NCBI RefSeq assembly: GCF_000717055.1
Contig: NZ_JNXI01000003.1
Span: 570,256 to 634,255 of the forward strand
Reading direction: 5' to 3'
DNA: 64,000 bases
Source: Streptomyces iakyrus
Lineage (GTDB): Bacteria > Actinomycetota > Actinomycetes > Streptomycetales > Streptomycetaceae
Shown: piece by piece, positions 53,323-63,041 of the stretch
Position numbering within the stretch: the stretch's first letter is position 1
How the letters are laid out: every line of letters begins with the position of its first letter
Made by a program: the position numbers and the translations under genes
Notes under the pieces: generated by a model
Told to the model about the DNA's origin: nothing
What the model saw: only the letters and a program-made list of their open reading frames with translations
Database searches by the model: none

Positions 53323-54695
53323 GACCCCGCCCCGGGCGCTTCGTTCGCGCCCTCGGTCCCTCGTAACACCAGCGGGAGCGGATCCGCCGCCTCCAGATCC
53401 GGGTCGTCGACCCGGAAGGTCCGCACCCGCCCGGGCTGCGAGGAGGGCGTCTCGAAGCGCACGGTGACCCGCCCCAGACCGCTGCCCTGCACCCATCCGT
53501 GCCCGAACCGGGTGTGCCGCACGTCGTGCCCGGCGGGCCATCGCCGCTCGGCGAGCGACGGCGGCTCCTCGTCCGGCGCCGCGGTGTGCTCCTCGACCGG
53601 TCCCTCCGCGACCGCCCGCTCCCCCGCCGCCTGCGCGAACAGGTCCTCCTGGGTGTAGTCGGCGAGCCCGCTGACGCCCACTCCGAGGAGCCGCACTCCG
53701 CCGGTCGTGTCGACCGAGTCCAGCAGTCTGGCCGCCGCCTCGCGGATCACGGCGGGGTCGTCCGTGGGCCCGCGCAGCGTCTCGGAGCGGGTGAGCGTGG
53801 AGAAGTCGTACCGCCGCACCTTCAGCACGATCGTCCGCCCGGACAGCCCTGCCCCGCGCAGCCGCCGCACGCACCGCTCGGCGAGCCGCTGCACCTCCAG
53901 CCCGACCCGCGTCCGGTCGTGGATGTCGACGTCGTAGGTGTCCTCGACCGACACCGACTTCGCCTCGCGCTCCGCCACGACGGGCCGGTCGTCCCGCGCC
54001 AGCGCCATGGCGTAGAGACCGTGCCCGTGCGCCTTTCCCAGCAGCCGGACCAGTTCGTCCTCGCCCGCCTCGACGATCTCCTCGACCGTGGTGATCCCGG
54101 CCCGCCTCAGATGGTCCCCCGTGGCCGGTCCCACCCCCGGCAGCGTCCGCACCGACATCGGCCCGAGCAGGGCCCGCTCCGTCCCCGGCTCGATCACCAC
54201 CAGCCCGTCGGGCTTGGCCTCCTCCGAGGCGATCTTCGCGAGCATCTTGGAGGCGGCGAGGCCCACCGACCCCGTGAGGCCAGTGACGGCCCGGATGTCC
54301 GCACGCAGCTTCACCCCGGCCAGTCGCGCCGACCGCTCGTCCCAGGCCACTCCCCCGGCCTCCAGGTCCACGAACGCCTCGTCCAGGCTCAGCGGCTCCA
54401 CCAGCGGCGACAGCGCACGCAGCAGCTCCATCACCCGCTCGCTGATCGACTTGTAGAGCGTGAAGCGCGGCACGAGATACGCGGCGTTGGGCGCGAGCCG
54501 CCGGGCCTGCCCCATGGGCATCGCCGAATGCACCCCGAAGACCCGCGCCTCGTACGACGCGGTCGCCACCACGCCCCGCGGCCCGAGCCCGCCCACGACC
54601 ACGGCCTTCCCGCGCAGACTCGGCTTGGACGCCTGCTCCACCGAGGCGAAGAAGGCATCCATGTCGAGGTGCAGGATCGTGGGCGCTGTTCTCAC
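53241..54695 (-). CDS. dinB: DNA polymerase IV (Y-family) with C-terminal Tudor-like tail
   Basis: The 484-residue protein has Y-family motifs LHLDMDAFFASVEQA (catalytic Asp pair near 10-12) and SLDEAFVDL (near 104-112), a palm/finger/thumb core and a little finger to about residue 340. An internal clamp-binding pentapeptide QEDLF starts at residue 349. A further domain from Gly389 to about 445 (GHDVRHTRFGHGWVQGSGLG ... LEAADPLPL) looks like the Tudor-like C-terminus of UvrD/PcrA helicases. Typical Pol IV is about 350-400 residues. It overlaps the PRC-barrel gene. Confidence 0.92.
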   Translation of the reverse strand: MRTAPTILHLDMDAFFASVEQASKPSLRGKAVVVGGLGPRGVVATASYEARVFGVHSAMPMGQARRLAPNAAYLVPRFTLYKSISERVMELLRALSPLVEPLSLDEAFVDLEAGGVAWDERSARLAGVKLRADIRAVTGLTGSVGLAASKMLAKIASEEAKPDGLVVIEPGTERALLGPMSVRTLPGVGPATGDHLRRAGITTVEEIVEAGEDELVRLLGKAHGHGLYAMALARDDRPVVAEREAKSVSVEDTYDVDIHDRTRVGLEVQRLAERCVRRLRGAGLSGRTIVLKVRRYDFSTLTRSETLRGPTDDPAVIREAAARLLDSVDTTGGVRLLGVGVSGLADYTQEDLFAQAAGERAVAEGPVEEHTAAPDEEPPSLAERRWPAGHDVRHTRFGHGWVQGSGLGRVTVRFETPSSQPGRVRTFRVDDPDLEAADPLPLVLRGTEGANEAPGAGSQAVSSVPASLPKSWSGSGGGAATSRP

Positions 54696-54831
54696 AACTC
54701 CGATGCTGCCCTACGCCACTGACAACGCCCCGCTCGACCGCCCTGAACGCCCCCACGGGAAACCGCTTGCGCTCCGGCGCGGAAACGTCCCGCCTCCTGC
54801 GGCCGCGTCCGGTCCTGCGCTGCCGGACGGC

Positions 54832-55515
54832 TCAGACGGCCCGGTTCCGCCGACGCGCGAGCTCGTCCGCGGGGTTGGGGCCGACCAGGGTCTCGCCGGT
54901 GTCGATCCGCTCGCCGTGCAGCTGGGACAGCGCGCTCTCGACGTCCCGCCACACCACGCCCACGGCGATCCCGAACACACCCTGGCCGCCCTGGAGCAGG
55001 GCATGGACCTCATCGGGCGAAGTGCACTCGTAGACCGTCGCGCCGTCGCTCATCAGCGTCACGCGCTCCAGATCGCTGAAACCGCGTTCCCTGAGGTGGT
55101 GGACGGCTGTGCGGATGTTCTGCAGCGACACCCCGGTGTCGAGGAACCGCTTGACGATCTTCAGGACGACCACGTCCCGGAAGCTGTACAGCCGCTGTGT
55201 CCCGGACCCGTAGGCGGGGCGCACGCTCGGCTCGACGAGCCCCGTGCGGGCCCAGTAGTCCAATTGCCGGTAGGTGATACCGGCGGCCGCACAGGCCGTG
55301 GGGCCCCGATAGCCGATCTGCTCGGACGCCATGGACGTCGCCCCTCCGCTGCTCGGCACCGCTGTCGGTCGCTGCGGAGCGTGCTCGGCCGCGCCTCCGG
55401 GCTGAGGGCATCCCCCGCCCGGGAGGGGCCGTGAGCCGGGGGGAGGGTACGGACCGCTCGCCCTGAGACTGCGCTCGGGGCCGCCCCCAGCCGTACCGTC
55501 GCCGCTGCTTCTCAC
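54832..55515 (-). CDS. MerR-family regulator (garA-cluster partner)
   Basis: The 227-residue protein has a disordered Gly/Pro-rich N-terminus (1-62), then a MerR HTH beginning IGYRGPTACAAAGITYRQLDYWARTGLVEPSVRPAYGSGTQRLYSFRDVVVLKIVKRFLDTGVSLQ, and a short C-terminal domain. GTG 55515 has GGAGGT five bases upstream; an ATG at 55332 would drop the disordered part. It corresponds by position to the second MerR gene near the mycobacterial garA cluster (Rv1830 region), for which I recall no ligand. Confidence 0.87.
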   Translation of the reverse strand: MRSSGDGTAGGGPERSLRASGPYPPPGSRPLPGGGCPQPGGAAEHAPQRPTAVPSSGGATSMASEQIGYRGPTACAAAGITYRQLDYWARTGLVEPSVRPAYGSGTQRLYSFRDVVVLKIVKRFLDTGVSLQNIRTAVHHLRERGFSDLERVTLMSDGATVYECTSPDEVHALLQGGQGVFGIAVGVVWRDVESALSQLHGERIDTGETLVGPNPADELARRRNRAV

Positions 55516-55810
55516 GCCGACCTCCGTCCTTGACCTGCCTTCTCGACGGTAGGCAGTCACCAGGGGTGCGTCAACGATCGCCACACTCGCCACGCCGAGT
55601 GATAATCACCCTGAGAGTGGTTTCCCGTGCCCCGCCGCGGGGAAAGGCTAGCCGAATGTGGTCGGCGCGAGCCGTGGGACGCTCTCACTCGCCACCGGCA
55701 CATGCGGGCCTTTTCACCCCTCCGGCATACGGCGGGCGGCCCCGCCACGAACCACATCGTCCGCCGGGCCGCCCACACGCCTTCTCAGGCCGCTGCCCCT
55801 TCCGGGGCAC

Positions 55811-56284
55811 TCACTGGCTGCTGCTGCCGAAGTCCTCCGGGGAGATCTGGTCGAGGAACTCGCGGAACTTCTCCACCTCGTCCTCCTGCTCGTCCGGAAT
55901 CGCGATGCCGGCGTCGTCGAGCACCGTGTCGCTGCCGTAGATCGGCGTCCCGGTGCGCAGCGCGAGCGCTATGGCGTCGGACGGGCGGGCGCTCACCTCG
56001 ACGCCGCTGGCGAAGACCAGCTCCGCGTAGAAGACGCCTTCACGCAGGTCCGTGATGCGCACTTCCGTGAGCTCCTGGCCGACGGCCTCCAGCACGTCCT
56101 TGAACAGGTCGTGAGTCAGCGGCCGCGCGGGAGCCATGCCCTGCTGGGCGAAGGCGATCGCCGTCGCCTCCCCCGGCCCGATCCAGATGGGGAGGTAACG
56201 GTCGCCTCCCACTTCACGCAGCAGCACGATCGGTTGGTTGGAGGGCATTTCGACCCGGACACCTACGACATCGAGCTCGTTCAC
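55811..56284 (-). CDS. Bifunctional nuclease family protein (DUF151)
   Basis: The 157-residue product has a BFN domain: NELDVVGVRVEMPSNQPIVLLREVGGDRYLPIWIGPGEATAIAFAQQG and VSARPSDAIALALRTGTPIYGSD. Families of this type, studied in plants, combine RNase and DNase activity. Bacterial ones are conserved next to MerR and FHA genes. It lies in the same-direction run with ftsR and the FHA gene. GTG 56284 is the only good start. Confidence 0.9.
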   Translation of the reverse strand: MNELDVVGVRVEMPSNQPIVLLREVGGDRYLPIWIGPGEATAIAFAQQGMAPARPLTHDLFKDVLEAVGQELTEVRITDLREGVFYAELVFASGVEVSARPSDAIALALRTGTPIYGSDTVLDDAGIAIPDEQEDEVEKFREFLDQISPEDFGSSSQ

Positions 56285-56366
56285 ACAGCAACCCTAGGCC
56301 GTGCTCGGGACGTTTGGGTAGTCGGGCCGGTATCGGGCGCCTGATCCGGACCCCGCGCGCGCCTCC

Positions 56367-57104
56367 TCAGGGCAGCCGCACGCCGAGTGCGGTCCGCACC
56401 AGCGCGGCGTGCAGCTTCACCGTGAGCCCCGCCAGCTCCTTGGTGCGGGCCTCGGCATGAGCCCTGGTCTGCGGGTTGCGGTGCCGCCTCAACGGGGCCA
56501 CCACCTGGTCCACCAGCCCGGCCTCACGGTCGGCGGCGGCCTTCATCGCCCGCAGGTGCCGCGGCTCGATCCCGAACCGCCCGAGCTCGATCACGAGCAG
56601 GGCGACGGTGACCGCCTCGGCGTCATAAGCCCCGTCCTCCAGGGGGGTGAGAAGACCGTAGGACTCCCACTCCTTGAGCTCCTGCTCGTCGGCACCCGCG
56701 GCGGCGATCAGCTCCTCACGCCCGATCCTGGCCCCTGTGGGCCCCTCGGCCGGCTCGGAGGCTGATTCTCCGTCCCGTTGACGGCCCACGACCGGCAGCG
56801 GGGCGGCCTCACCGCGCTCCATGGCCGCCAGGTGCTCCCGGATCACCTTCAGGGGCAGATAGTGATCCCGCTGCATCCTCAGGACGTGACCCAGGCGCTC
56901 GACGTCATGGGCGCTGAACTTGCGGTACCCCGACGGGGTCCGCTGCGGCTCGATGAGCCCTTCCGACTCCAGGAAGCGGATCTTGGAGATGGTCACTTCG
57001 GGAAACTCGTCGCGCAGCGCGTTCAGCACCGCGCCGATGCTCATCAGCCCACTGTCCGTGGCGGCGGCGCCGTGCCCGGCACCGCCGCTCGGTTTTTGCA
57101 GCAT
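56367..57104 (-). CDS. ftsR: MerR-family regulator, FtsR-like
   Basis: The 245-residue protein has a MerR HTH at residues 20-90 (MSIGAVLNALRDEFPEVTIS, KIRFLESEGLIEPQRTPSGYRKFSAHDVERLGHVL) and a second, effector-like helical half. Its position next to the FHA gene matches the gene called ftsR in corynebacteria, which activates ftsZ; the orthology call comes from position and size. The 82-bp and 53-bp gaps to neighbours suggest partial independence. Confidence 0.85.
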   Translation of the reverse strand: MLQKPSGGAGHGAAATDSGLMSIGAVLNALRDEFPEVTISKIRFLESEGLIEPQRTPSGYRKFSAHDVERLGHVLRMQRDHYLPLKVIREHLAAMERGEAAPLPVVGRQRDGESASEPAEGPTGARIGREELIAAAGADEQELKEWESYGLLTPLEDGAYDAEAVTVALLVIELGRFGIEPRHLRAMKAAADREAGLVDQVVAPLRRHRNPQTRAHAEARTKELAGLTVKLHAALVRTALGVRLP

Positions 57105-57157
57105 GGACCTTCCCTGACGGATGGACGCTCGCTGGGGTCTGCCCGGACGGAGCCCGG

Positions 57158-57982
57158 TCAGTAGCCCCGCTGGCTGGCGTAGAAGACCAGCCGGTACTTG
57201 CCGATCTGCACCTCGTCGCCGTTGTTCAGAGCGACCTGGTCGATCCGCTCGCGGTTCACGTACGTGCCGTTCAGGCTGCCCACGTCGGCCACCGTGAACG
57301 AACCGTCCTGCCCGCGGCGGAACTCCACGTGGCGCCGGGACACCGTCACGTCGTCCAGGAAGATGTCGCTCTGCGGATGCCGGCCGGCCGTGGTCAGATC
57401 GCCGTCCAGCAGGAAGCGGCTGCCCGAATTCGGGCCGCGGCGCACCACCAGGAGCGCGGAGCCCAGCGGCAGCGCCTCGACGGCGGCCTGAGCCTCCGGG
57501 GACAGGGTCGGCATCGGCGTCTGGCCGGTGGTCTCGCTGTCGTAGGCCTCGAGACCGGAGATGGAGATCGTGGAGGTCGTCTCGGACGGACGCTCCGGCG
57601 TCGCCCCCGCCCGCAGCGGCGCGCCGCAGTTCGAGCAGAAACGGCTGTTCTCCGCGTTGCGGTTACCGCACCTCGTACACACCAGGGCCGACATCGGATC
57701 CTCCTGCCGCGGCTGCCCACCGGGGGCGTTGGACGCATACGGGTCGGAAAACCCTCCACCCGCACGTGAGGTTGACGGTTGCCCGAAACCTATGCCGCCG
57801 GGCTGCGCAGGGTCAACCGACGGCGCGCCCTGACCACCGGAAACATCGCCGCCCGGGCCGCCGACCTGGTCCCGGAACAGCGGCCGCTGACCTTCCGCGT
57901 CAGGCTGTGCGCGATGACGGGCGGTCGCATTGTCGCTGCCCTCTCGCGCGCTCTTGCCGAACAACTTCGCAAACAACTTCAC
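57158..57982 (-). CDS. FHA-domain signalling protein (GarA/OdhI-like) with zinc ribbon
   Basis: The 274-residue protein has an N-terminal disordered region (1-100), a zinc ribbon CTRCGNRNAENSRFCSNCG (about 103-121), and a C-terminal FHA domain (170-270): GSRFLLDGDLTTAGRHPQSDIFLDDVTVSRRHVEF, VGSLNGTYVNRERID. The FHA core has the Arg, Ser, Asn residues that bind phosphothreonine. GarA and OdhI inhibit 2-oxoglutarate metabolism when unphosphorylated. The zinc ribbon is absent from mycobacterial GarA as I know it. The conserved TxxT phosphosite region is seen as ETTSTISISGLE. Confidence 0.9.
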   Translation of the reverse strand: MKLFAKLFGKSAREGSDNATARHRAQPDAEGQRPLFRDQVGGPGGDVSGGQGAPSVDPAQPGGIGFGQPSTSRAGGGFSDPYASNAPGGQPRQEDPMSALVCTRCGNRNAENSRFCSNCGAPLRAGATPERPSETTSTISISGLEAYDSETTGQTPMPTLSPEAQAAVEALPLGSALLVVRRGPNSGSRFLLDGDLTTAGRHPQSDIFLDDVTVSRRHVEFRRGQDGSFTVADVGSLNGTYVNRERIDQVALNNGDEVQIGKYRLVFYASQRGY

Positions 57983-58172
57983 GGGCGATTCCCCTTGACC
58001 GAAACAGACCCGCCCGTGGGGCAGGACGAACCCTGACTGAACACTCTGGCCGACCCGGACATCCTGACAACGTCCGTCTGCACCAGACAGTTTCCACCAC
58101 GCACCGCCCATTCGGTGCGCCGACCCCCCGCAACCTCATGCCCTCGCCCGACGCCGCCCATGCACCCCCGGT

Positions 58173-59084
58173 TCACTGCGAGGACGACCGAGCGTAGTCA
58201 GGCCGCTTCGCTGCTCGCAAGGCGTCCACCACGATGTCGGTGGACCGCTCGATCGTGACGGTGGCCTGTTCCTTCTCGAGAGTCTGCACCACGCCTCCGG
58301 GGATGTTGAGCGCCGGCTCCAGGTCCTGCGGCTTGCCGATGACCTTGAAACGATAGGGCGCGTTGATCTTGTTCCCGTCGACGCTCACGCCCTTGCCGGA
58401 GTCCGCGAGATACGTGCCGGCGACGACCCGGACGCCGTTGACCTGAATCGCCTCCGCGCCCGCGGCGCGCAGCTCCTGGATCGCGTCGAGCAGCATGTCC
58501 GCCTCGACCGTCCCCTTCGTGTCCACGATCGTCATGGTGATGCCGGGCCCCTGCGCGGCCACCGTGCCCGCCAGGATGCCGAGTTGCCTCTCCTTCTCGA
58601 TCGTCTGTTTCCTGGCCTCCTCAGCCTGGTCCGAGCTGTTCTCCAGCTCGTCGCGCTGCTGCTCGAGACCTCGCTTCTCGTCCTCAAGACGCTGAGTACG
58701 GTCATCCAGTTCATCGAGGATGCGGACAAGATCTTCCTGCCGCGCACCCCGCAACGCGCTGTCGCTGTCGCTGTTCGAGGCGACCTGCACGGCCAGCCCG
58801 AACCCGAGACCGAACAACAGCACCGCGACGATGAGTTGGGCCCGGGTGACACGCGGCGGCCACAGCCCCTGTACCAGCCGCTGCCGGCCGGTCAGCCGCG
58901 GCCCGGGGTCCGGCTGCGCTTCCGCTACCGGCTCGGGCTCCGGCTCCTTCGGCGCCTCCTCGGCGGCAGGCGCCGCCGCGGGCACCTCCTGGGGCAGCTC
59001 CTTGCGCAGCCGGTCCCCGGACTCGCCGCCGCCGTCGCGCGTGTCGCCCCGGTCCTCGGCGGTCTTCTCGTCGTGATCGCTCAT
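58173..59084 (-). CDS. DUF881 family membrane protein (second copy)
   Basis: The 303-residue protein has a charged cytosolic N-terminus rich in Glu and Pro (1-75), one membrane helix (about 80-100, AQLIVAVLLFGLGFGLAVQV), a coiled coil (110-170), and a DUF881 domain with ILAGTVAAQGPGITMTIVDTKG and YRFKVIGKPQDLEPALNIPGG. It is paralogous to the gene at 59419. The pair flanks a small basic protein gene. ATG 59084 has GAGG upstream. Confidence 0.87.
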   Translation of the reverse strand: MSDHDEKTAEDRGDTRDGGGESGDRLRKELPQEVPAAAPAAEEAPKEPEPEPVAEAQPDPGPRLTGRQRLVQGLWPPRVTRAQLIVAVLLFGLGFGLAVQVASNSDSDSALRGARQEDLVRILDELDDRTQRLEDEKRGLEQQRDELENSSDQAEEARKQTIEKERQLGILAGTVAAQGPGITMTIVDTKGTVEADMLLDAIQELRAAGAEAIQVNGVRVVAGTYLADSGKGVSVDGNKINAPYRFKVIGKPQDLEPALNIPGGVVQTLEKEQATVTIERSTDIVVDALRAAKRPDYARSSSQ

Positions 59085-59089
59085 CGGCC

Positions 59090-59422
59090 TCACGCCCGGA
59101 ACACGTGCCGGCGGATCGCCGCGGCGTTGGAGAAGATCCGGATGCCCAGGACGACCACCACACCGGTGGACAGCTGGGCGCCCACGCCGAGCTTGTCGCC
59201 CAGGAACACGATCAACGCGGCCACGACGACGTTCGACAGGAACGACACCACGAAGACCTTGTCGTCGAAGATGCCGTCGAGCATGGCCCGCAGGCCGCCG
59301 AAGACGGCGTCGAGCGCCGCCACGACAGCGATCGGCAGGTAAGGCTCGACCACCGCCGGAACCTCAGGCCGGACCAAGAGGCCGGCCACGACTCCCACGA
59401 CGAGGCCCAGTACGGCGATCAC
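59090..59422 (-). CDS. sbp: Small basic membrane protein (DUF1290)
   Basis: The 110-residue protein has three hydrophobic segments (IAVLGLVVGVVAGLLV, PIAVVAALDAVFGGLRAMLDG, VVAALIVFLGDKLGVG) and a basic C-terminus (IRRHVFRA). It matches the DUF1290 small basic protein family found between DUF881 genes in Gram-positives. It overlaps the upstream DUF881 stop by GTGA. Role unknown. Confidence 0.87.
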   Translation of the reverse strand: MIAVLGLVVGVVAGLLVRPEVPAVVEPYLPIAVVAALDAVFGGLRAMLDGIFDDKVFVVSFLSNVVVAALIVFLGDKLGVGAQLSTGVVVVLGIRIFSNAAAIRRHVFRA

Positions 59423-60324
59423 GATGTGCCCTTCTCACTCTTCTCAGCGCTCGGCTGTGCTGTACGTACGGTCACACTCGGTGCGGCAGGCAGCCGGAGG
59501 TCGTCCTCCACGGAGATGCCTGTCCTGATGCCGTAGCTCTCCTGCAGCGCGTTCAGGTACAACCCGTCCGCGCTGTTCTGGAACCGCGTGCTCAGCCGCT
59601 GCCCGTCCCCCACCGCCAGCACCGTGTACGGCGGCACCAGCGGCTTGTTGTCGACCAGTATGGCGTCACCGGCGGCCCTGATCGCGGACAGCGCCGTCAG
59701 CCGCTGCCCGTTGATCGAGACGGCCTCGGCACCCGACTCCCACAGCCCGTTCACCACGCGCTGCATGTCCCGGTCCCGCACCCGGCCGGTGTCGGAGAAC
59801 CCGGATGCCTCCCGCGGGTCGCCGTCGCCGCCCGTGGCGGCTTCCTTGGCGTCGTTCACCACGAGCTTCACGCCGGGGCCGTGCACCGCGACCGCGCCCG
59901 ACAGAATGCCCGCCAGGTCGGAGTCCGCGCTGCCGCCGCTGTTCCTCAGCGCCTCGCGCTGCCGTGCGCTCACGTCCGCGCGCAGCTCGTCGACGGAGTC
60001 CTCCAGCTTGTCCGCCGCCTCGGTCTCCCGGTCGATGCGGTCGACGAGCTCTTCCCGCTCCTTGGCGACGACCGGAGCGGCGACCCGCGCCTGCGCCGCT
60101 CCGAGGGTCACGACGAGGGCCGCAAACACGAGTCCGGCGGCGAGCCCGAGCTTCGCCCGGAGCGTCTTCGGCATGCCGCTGGCTCCCGCGGCCTTCTTAC
60201 GCGCCGCGGCCTCGGCATATCCGTCGTCGAGGCTGTGGTCCATGACGTTGGTCAGCAACGACATGGACGCATCCGGGCGCCGGGGCCGCGCGGGTGTGCT
60301 CCGAATGGGGGGTTGCTGCGGCAT
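59419..60324 (-). CDS. DUF881 family membrane protein (first copy)
   Basis: The 301-residue protein has a Pro-rich N-terminus, a membrane helix near 60-82 (LGLAAGLVFAALVVTLGAAQ), a coiled coil of acidic residues (90-130) and a DUF881 domain (ILSGAVAVHGPGVKLVVNDAKE and YTVLAVGDGQRLSTRFQNSAD). It is the first of the DUF881-sbp-DUF881 unit. ATG 60324 is the conventional start for the family in this group; ATG 60264 is an alternative. Confidence 0.87.
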   Translation of the reverse strand: MPQQPPIRSTPARPRRPDASMSLLTNVMDHSLDDGYAEAAARKKAAGASGMPKTLRAKLGLAAGLVFAALVVTLGAAQARVAAPVVAKEREELVDRIDRETEAADKLEDSVDELRADVSARQREALRNSGGSADSDLAGILSGAVAVHGPGVKLVVNDAKEAATGGDGDPREASGFSDTGRVRDRDMQRVVNGLWESGAEAVSINGQRLTALSAIRAAGDAILVDNKPLVPPYTVLAVGDGQRLSTRFQNSADGLYLNALQESYGIRTGISVEDDLRLPAAPSVTVRTAQPSAEKSEKGTS

Positions 60325-60431
60325 GCCGCACATCGTCGCACGTCGCGAGCACTACCTCCGAACGGCCCCACCGGCGTGCCGGACAGGCCCCGTTGGGGAC
60401 ACTTGTCCGGCACGCACGCGTGCAGGCCGAA

Positions 60432-62927
60432 CTACCGGCCGGCGCTGTCCACGACCGCCGACCATTCGTCCAGCAGGGCCTGCGCGGAGGCGTCGTCCGG
60501 CCCCTCGGCCCACAGGTGGGTGACGGCCTCGGCCGGATCAGGCAGCACCATCACCCAGCGACCGTCGGTCTCCACCACCCGCACCCCGTCCGTGGTGTCC
60601 ACGAAGCGATCTCCGGCCGCTTCGACGACCCGCCGCATCACGAGGCCCTTCACGGCCCACGGGGTCGCCAGATCGCGCTTCAGGACGTGCGCCCGCGGGA
60701 TCCGCGCGTCGATCTGGCTGAGCGTGAGCTGCGTCCGCGCCACGAGCCCGATGAGCCGTACGAAGGCCGCGGTGGCGTCGTACACGCTGCTGAACTCGGG
60801 GACGATGAAGCCGCCCTTGCCGTCACCGCCGAAGATCGTCCCCTCCTCACCGCCGACCCGTGTGAGGTCGTCGGGAGAGGTGGTCGTCCACTCGACCTGC
60901 GTCCCGTGGTACGCCGCCACCTGCTCGGCGATCCGGGTCGTGGTCACCGGCAGCGCGACCCGGCCACTGCGCCGCTCGGCGGCGACGAGGTCCAGCATCA
61001 CGAGCAGGGCCCGGTCGTCCTCGATGATCCGCCCCTTCTCGTCGACGAGCGACAGCCGCTCACCGACAGGGTCGAACCGCACACCGAACGCAGCCCCCGA
61101 GGACGCCACGATCTCCCCGAGACGCACCATCCCCGACCGCCGCATGTCGGCCGTCTCCGTGGGCCTGGACTCGTCGAGACCGGGGTTGATCGTCAGCGAG
61201 TCCACCCCGAGCTTGCCGAGCAGGCTCGGCAGGACGAGCCCCGCGCTTCCGTTGGACGCGTCCACGACGACCTTCAGCCCGGACTCGGAGATGCCCGTCG
61301 TGTCGACGTTCCGCAGCAACGACCCGGTGTACGAGTCGAAGACGCTGGCCGGGAAGTGCAGATCCCCGATCTCACCGGGGAACGCCCGACGGTACTCCTG
61401 CCGCGCGAACACCCGGTCCAGCTTCCGCTGGCTGCCCTGCGACAGGTCCGCGCCGTTCCCGTCGAAGAACATGATGTCCACGGAATCCGGCACCCCGGGC
61501 GTGGTGCGGATCATGATGCCGCCCGCACTGCCCCGCGCGGTCTGCTGCCGGGCGACCGGCAGCGGAACGTTCTCCAGGTCGCGCACGTCGATCGCACTGG
61601 CCTGCAGCGCGGAGATCACCGCCCGCTTGAGGGCACGTGCACCACGGGAGTGGTCCCGGGCCGTGGTGACGGTCGAGCCCTTCTTCAGCGTCGTCGCGTA
61701 CGCGCCTGCGAGACGGACCGCGAGCTCCGGCGTGATCTCCACGTTCAGGATGCCGGACACGCCGCGGGCGCCGAAGAGATGCGCCTGTCCCCGGGACTCC
61801 CAGATCACCGAGGTGTTGACGAAGGCGCCGGCCTCGATGGTCTTGAAGGGATACACCCGCACATTGCCCTGGACGATCGATTCTTCACCGATCAGGCACT
61901 CATCACCGATGACCGCCCCGTCCTCGATCCGCGCCGCGCGCATGATGTCGGTGTTCTTGCCGACCACGCAGCCACGCAGATTGCTGTGCGGCCCCACGTA
62001 GACGTTGTCGTGGACGACGGCCTTGTGCAGGAACGCACCGCTCTTGACGACCACGTTGGAGCCCACGACGGTGTGCTCACGGATCTCGGATCCGGCCTCG
62101 ACCTTGGCGTAGTCACCGATGTAGACGGGCCCGCGGAGGACCGCGTCGGGATGGACCTCCGCTCCCTCGGCGACCCACACGCCCGGGGAGATCTCGAACC
62201 CGTCGACGTCCACGTCGACCTTGCCCTCCAGGACATCGGCCTGTGCCTTCACATAGCTCTCGTGCGTGCCGACGTCCTCCCAGTAGCCCTCGGCGATGTA
62301 GCCGTAGATGGGCTTGCCTTCCTTCATCAGCTGCGGGAAGACATCACCGGACCAGTCGACGGGAACGTCGGGCTCGACATAGTCGAAGACCTCGGGCTCC
62401 ATCACGTAGATCCCGGTGTTCACGGTGTCGGAGAAGACCTGGCCCCAGGTGGGCTTCTCCAGGAAGCGCTCCACCTTGCCTTCTTCGTCGACAATGGTGA
62501 TACCGAATTCCAGTGGGTTGGGCACCCGCGTCAGGCAGACCGTGACGAGCGCGCCCTTCTCCTTGTGGAAATTGATGAGCTCGGTGAGGTCGAAATCCGT
62601 CAGAGCATCGCCGGAGATGACGAGGAAGGCATCGTCCTTCAGAGCTTCCTCTGCGTTCTTGACGCTTCCGGCGGTACCGAGTGGCTTCTCCTCATTGGCA
62701 TAGGTGAGCTCCATACCGAGCTCTTCGCCGTCACCGAAGTAGTTCTTGACGAGCGACGCCAGGAACTGGACAGTCACGACTGTTTCGTTGAGCCCATGCC
62801 TCTTGAGCAGCCGCAGAACATGCTCCATGATCGGCCGGTTGGCCACCGGCAGGAGCGGCTTGGGCATGCTTGAGGTCATAGGACGAAGGCGCGTGCCTTC
62901 GCCTCCGGCCATCACGACGGCCTTCAT
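60432..62927 (-). CDS. Mannose-1-phosphate guanylyltransferase fused to a degenerate phosphomannomutase domain
   Basis: The 831-residue protein has an N-terminal nucleotidyltransferase (1-235) with GGEGTRLRP and PKPLLP, the signature of sugar-1-phosphate nucleotidyltransferases, a left-handed beta-helix (about 250-370) and a mutase-like C-terminal half (about 385-831). The mutase part lacks the phosphoserine TASHNP loop ([16 protein letters not shown] occupies its place), and DPVGER replaces the DGDxDR metal loop. It probably makes GDP-mannose or a similar nucleotide sugar, while the mutase domain is dead or regulatory. ATG 62927 opens the canonical MKAVVMAGG start. Confidence 0.9.
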   Translation of the reverse strand: MKAVVMAGGEGTRLRPMTSSMPKPLLPVANRPIMEHVLRLLKRHGLNETVVTVQFLASLVKNYFGDGEELGMELTYANEEKPLGTAGSVKNAEEALKDDAFLVISGDALTDFDLTELINFHKEKGALVTVCLTRVPNPLEFGITIVDEEGKVERFLEKPTWGQVFSDTVNTGIYVMEPEVFDYVEPDVPVDWSGDVFPQLMKEGKPIYGYIAEGYWEDVGTHESYVKAQADVLEGKVDVDVDGFEISPGVWVAEGAEVHPDAVLRGPVYIGDYAKVEAGSEIREHTVVGSNVVVKSGAFLHKAVVHDNVYVGPHSNLRGCVVGKNTDIMRAARIEDGAVIGDECLIGEESIVQGNVRVYPFKTIEAGAFVNTSVIWESRGQAHLFGARGVSGILNVEITPELAVRLAGAYATTLKKGSTVTTARDHSRGARALKRAVISALQASAIDVRDLENVPLPVARQQTARGSAGGIMIRTTPGVPDSVDIMFFDGNGADLSQGSQRKLDRVFARQEYRRAFPGEIGDLHFPASVFDSYTGSLLRNVDTTGISESGLKVVVDASNGSAGLVLPSLLGKLGVDSLTINPGLDESRPTETADMRRSGMVRLGEIVASSGAAFGVRFDPVGERLSLVDEKGRIIEDDRALLVMLDLVAAERRSGRVALPVTTTRIAEQVAAYHGTQVEWTTTSPDDLTRVGGEEGTIFGGDGKGGFIVPEFSSVYDATAAFVRLIGLVARTQLTLSQIDARIPRAHVLKRDLATPWAVKGLVMRRVVEAAGDRFVDTTDGVRVVETDGRWVMVLPDPAEAVTHLWAEGPDDASAQALLDEWSAVVDSAGR

Positions 62928-63041
62928 GTCGGAAGCGTCCTCCTCGAAGAGACGGTCTGGCCGACTTCCCCCGCCAGGATTGTCCCGCACATATCCAGTA
63001 CGGGCCATCGCTCCGCTACGGCAGCAGGACCATCCGGGAGT

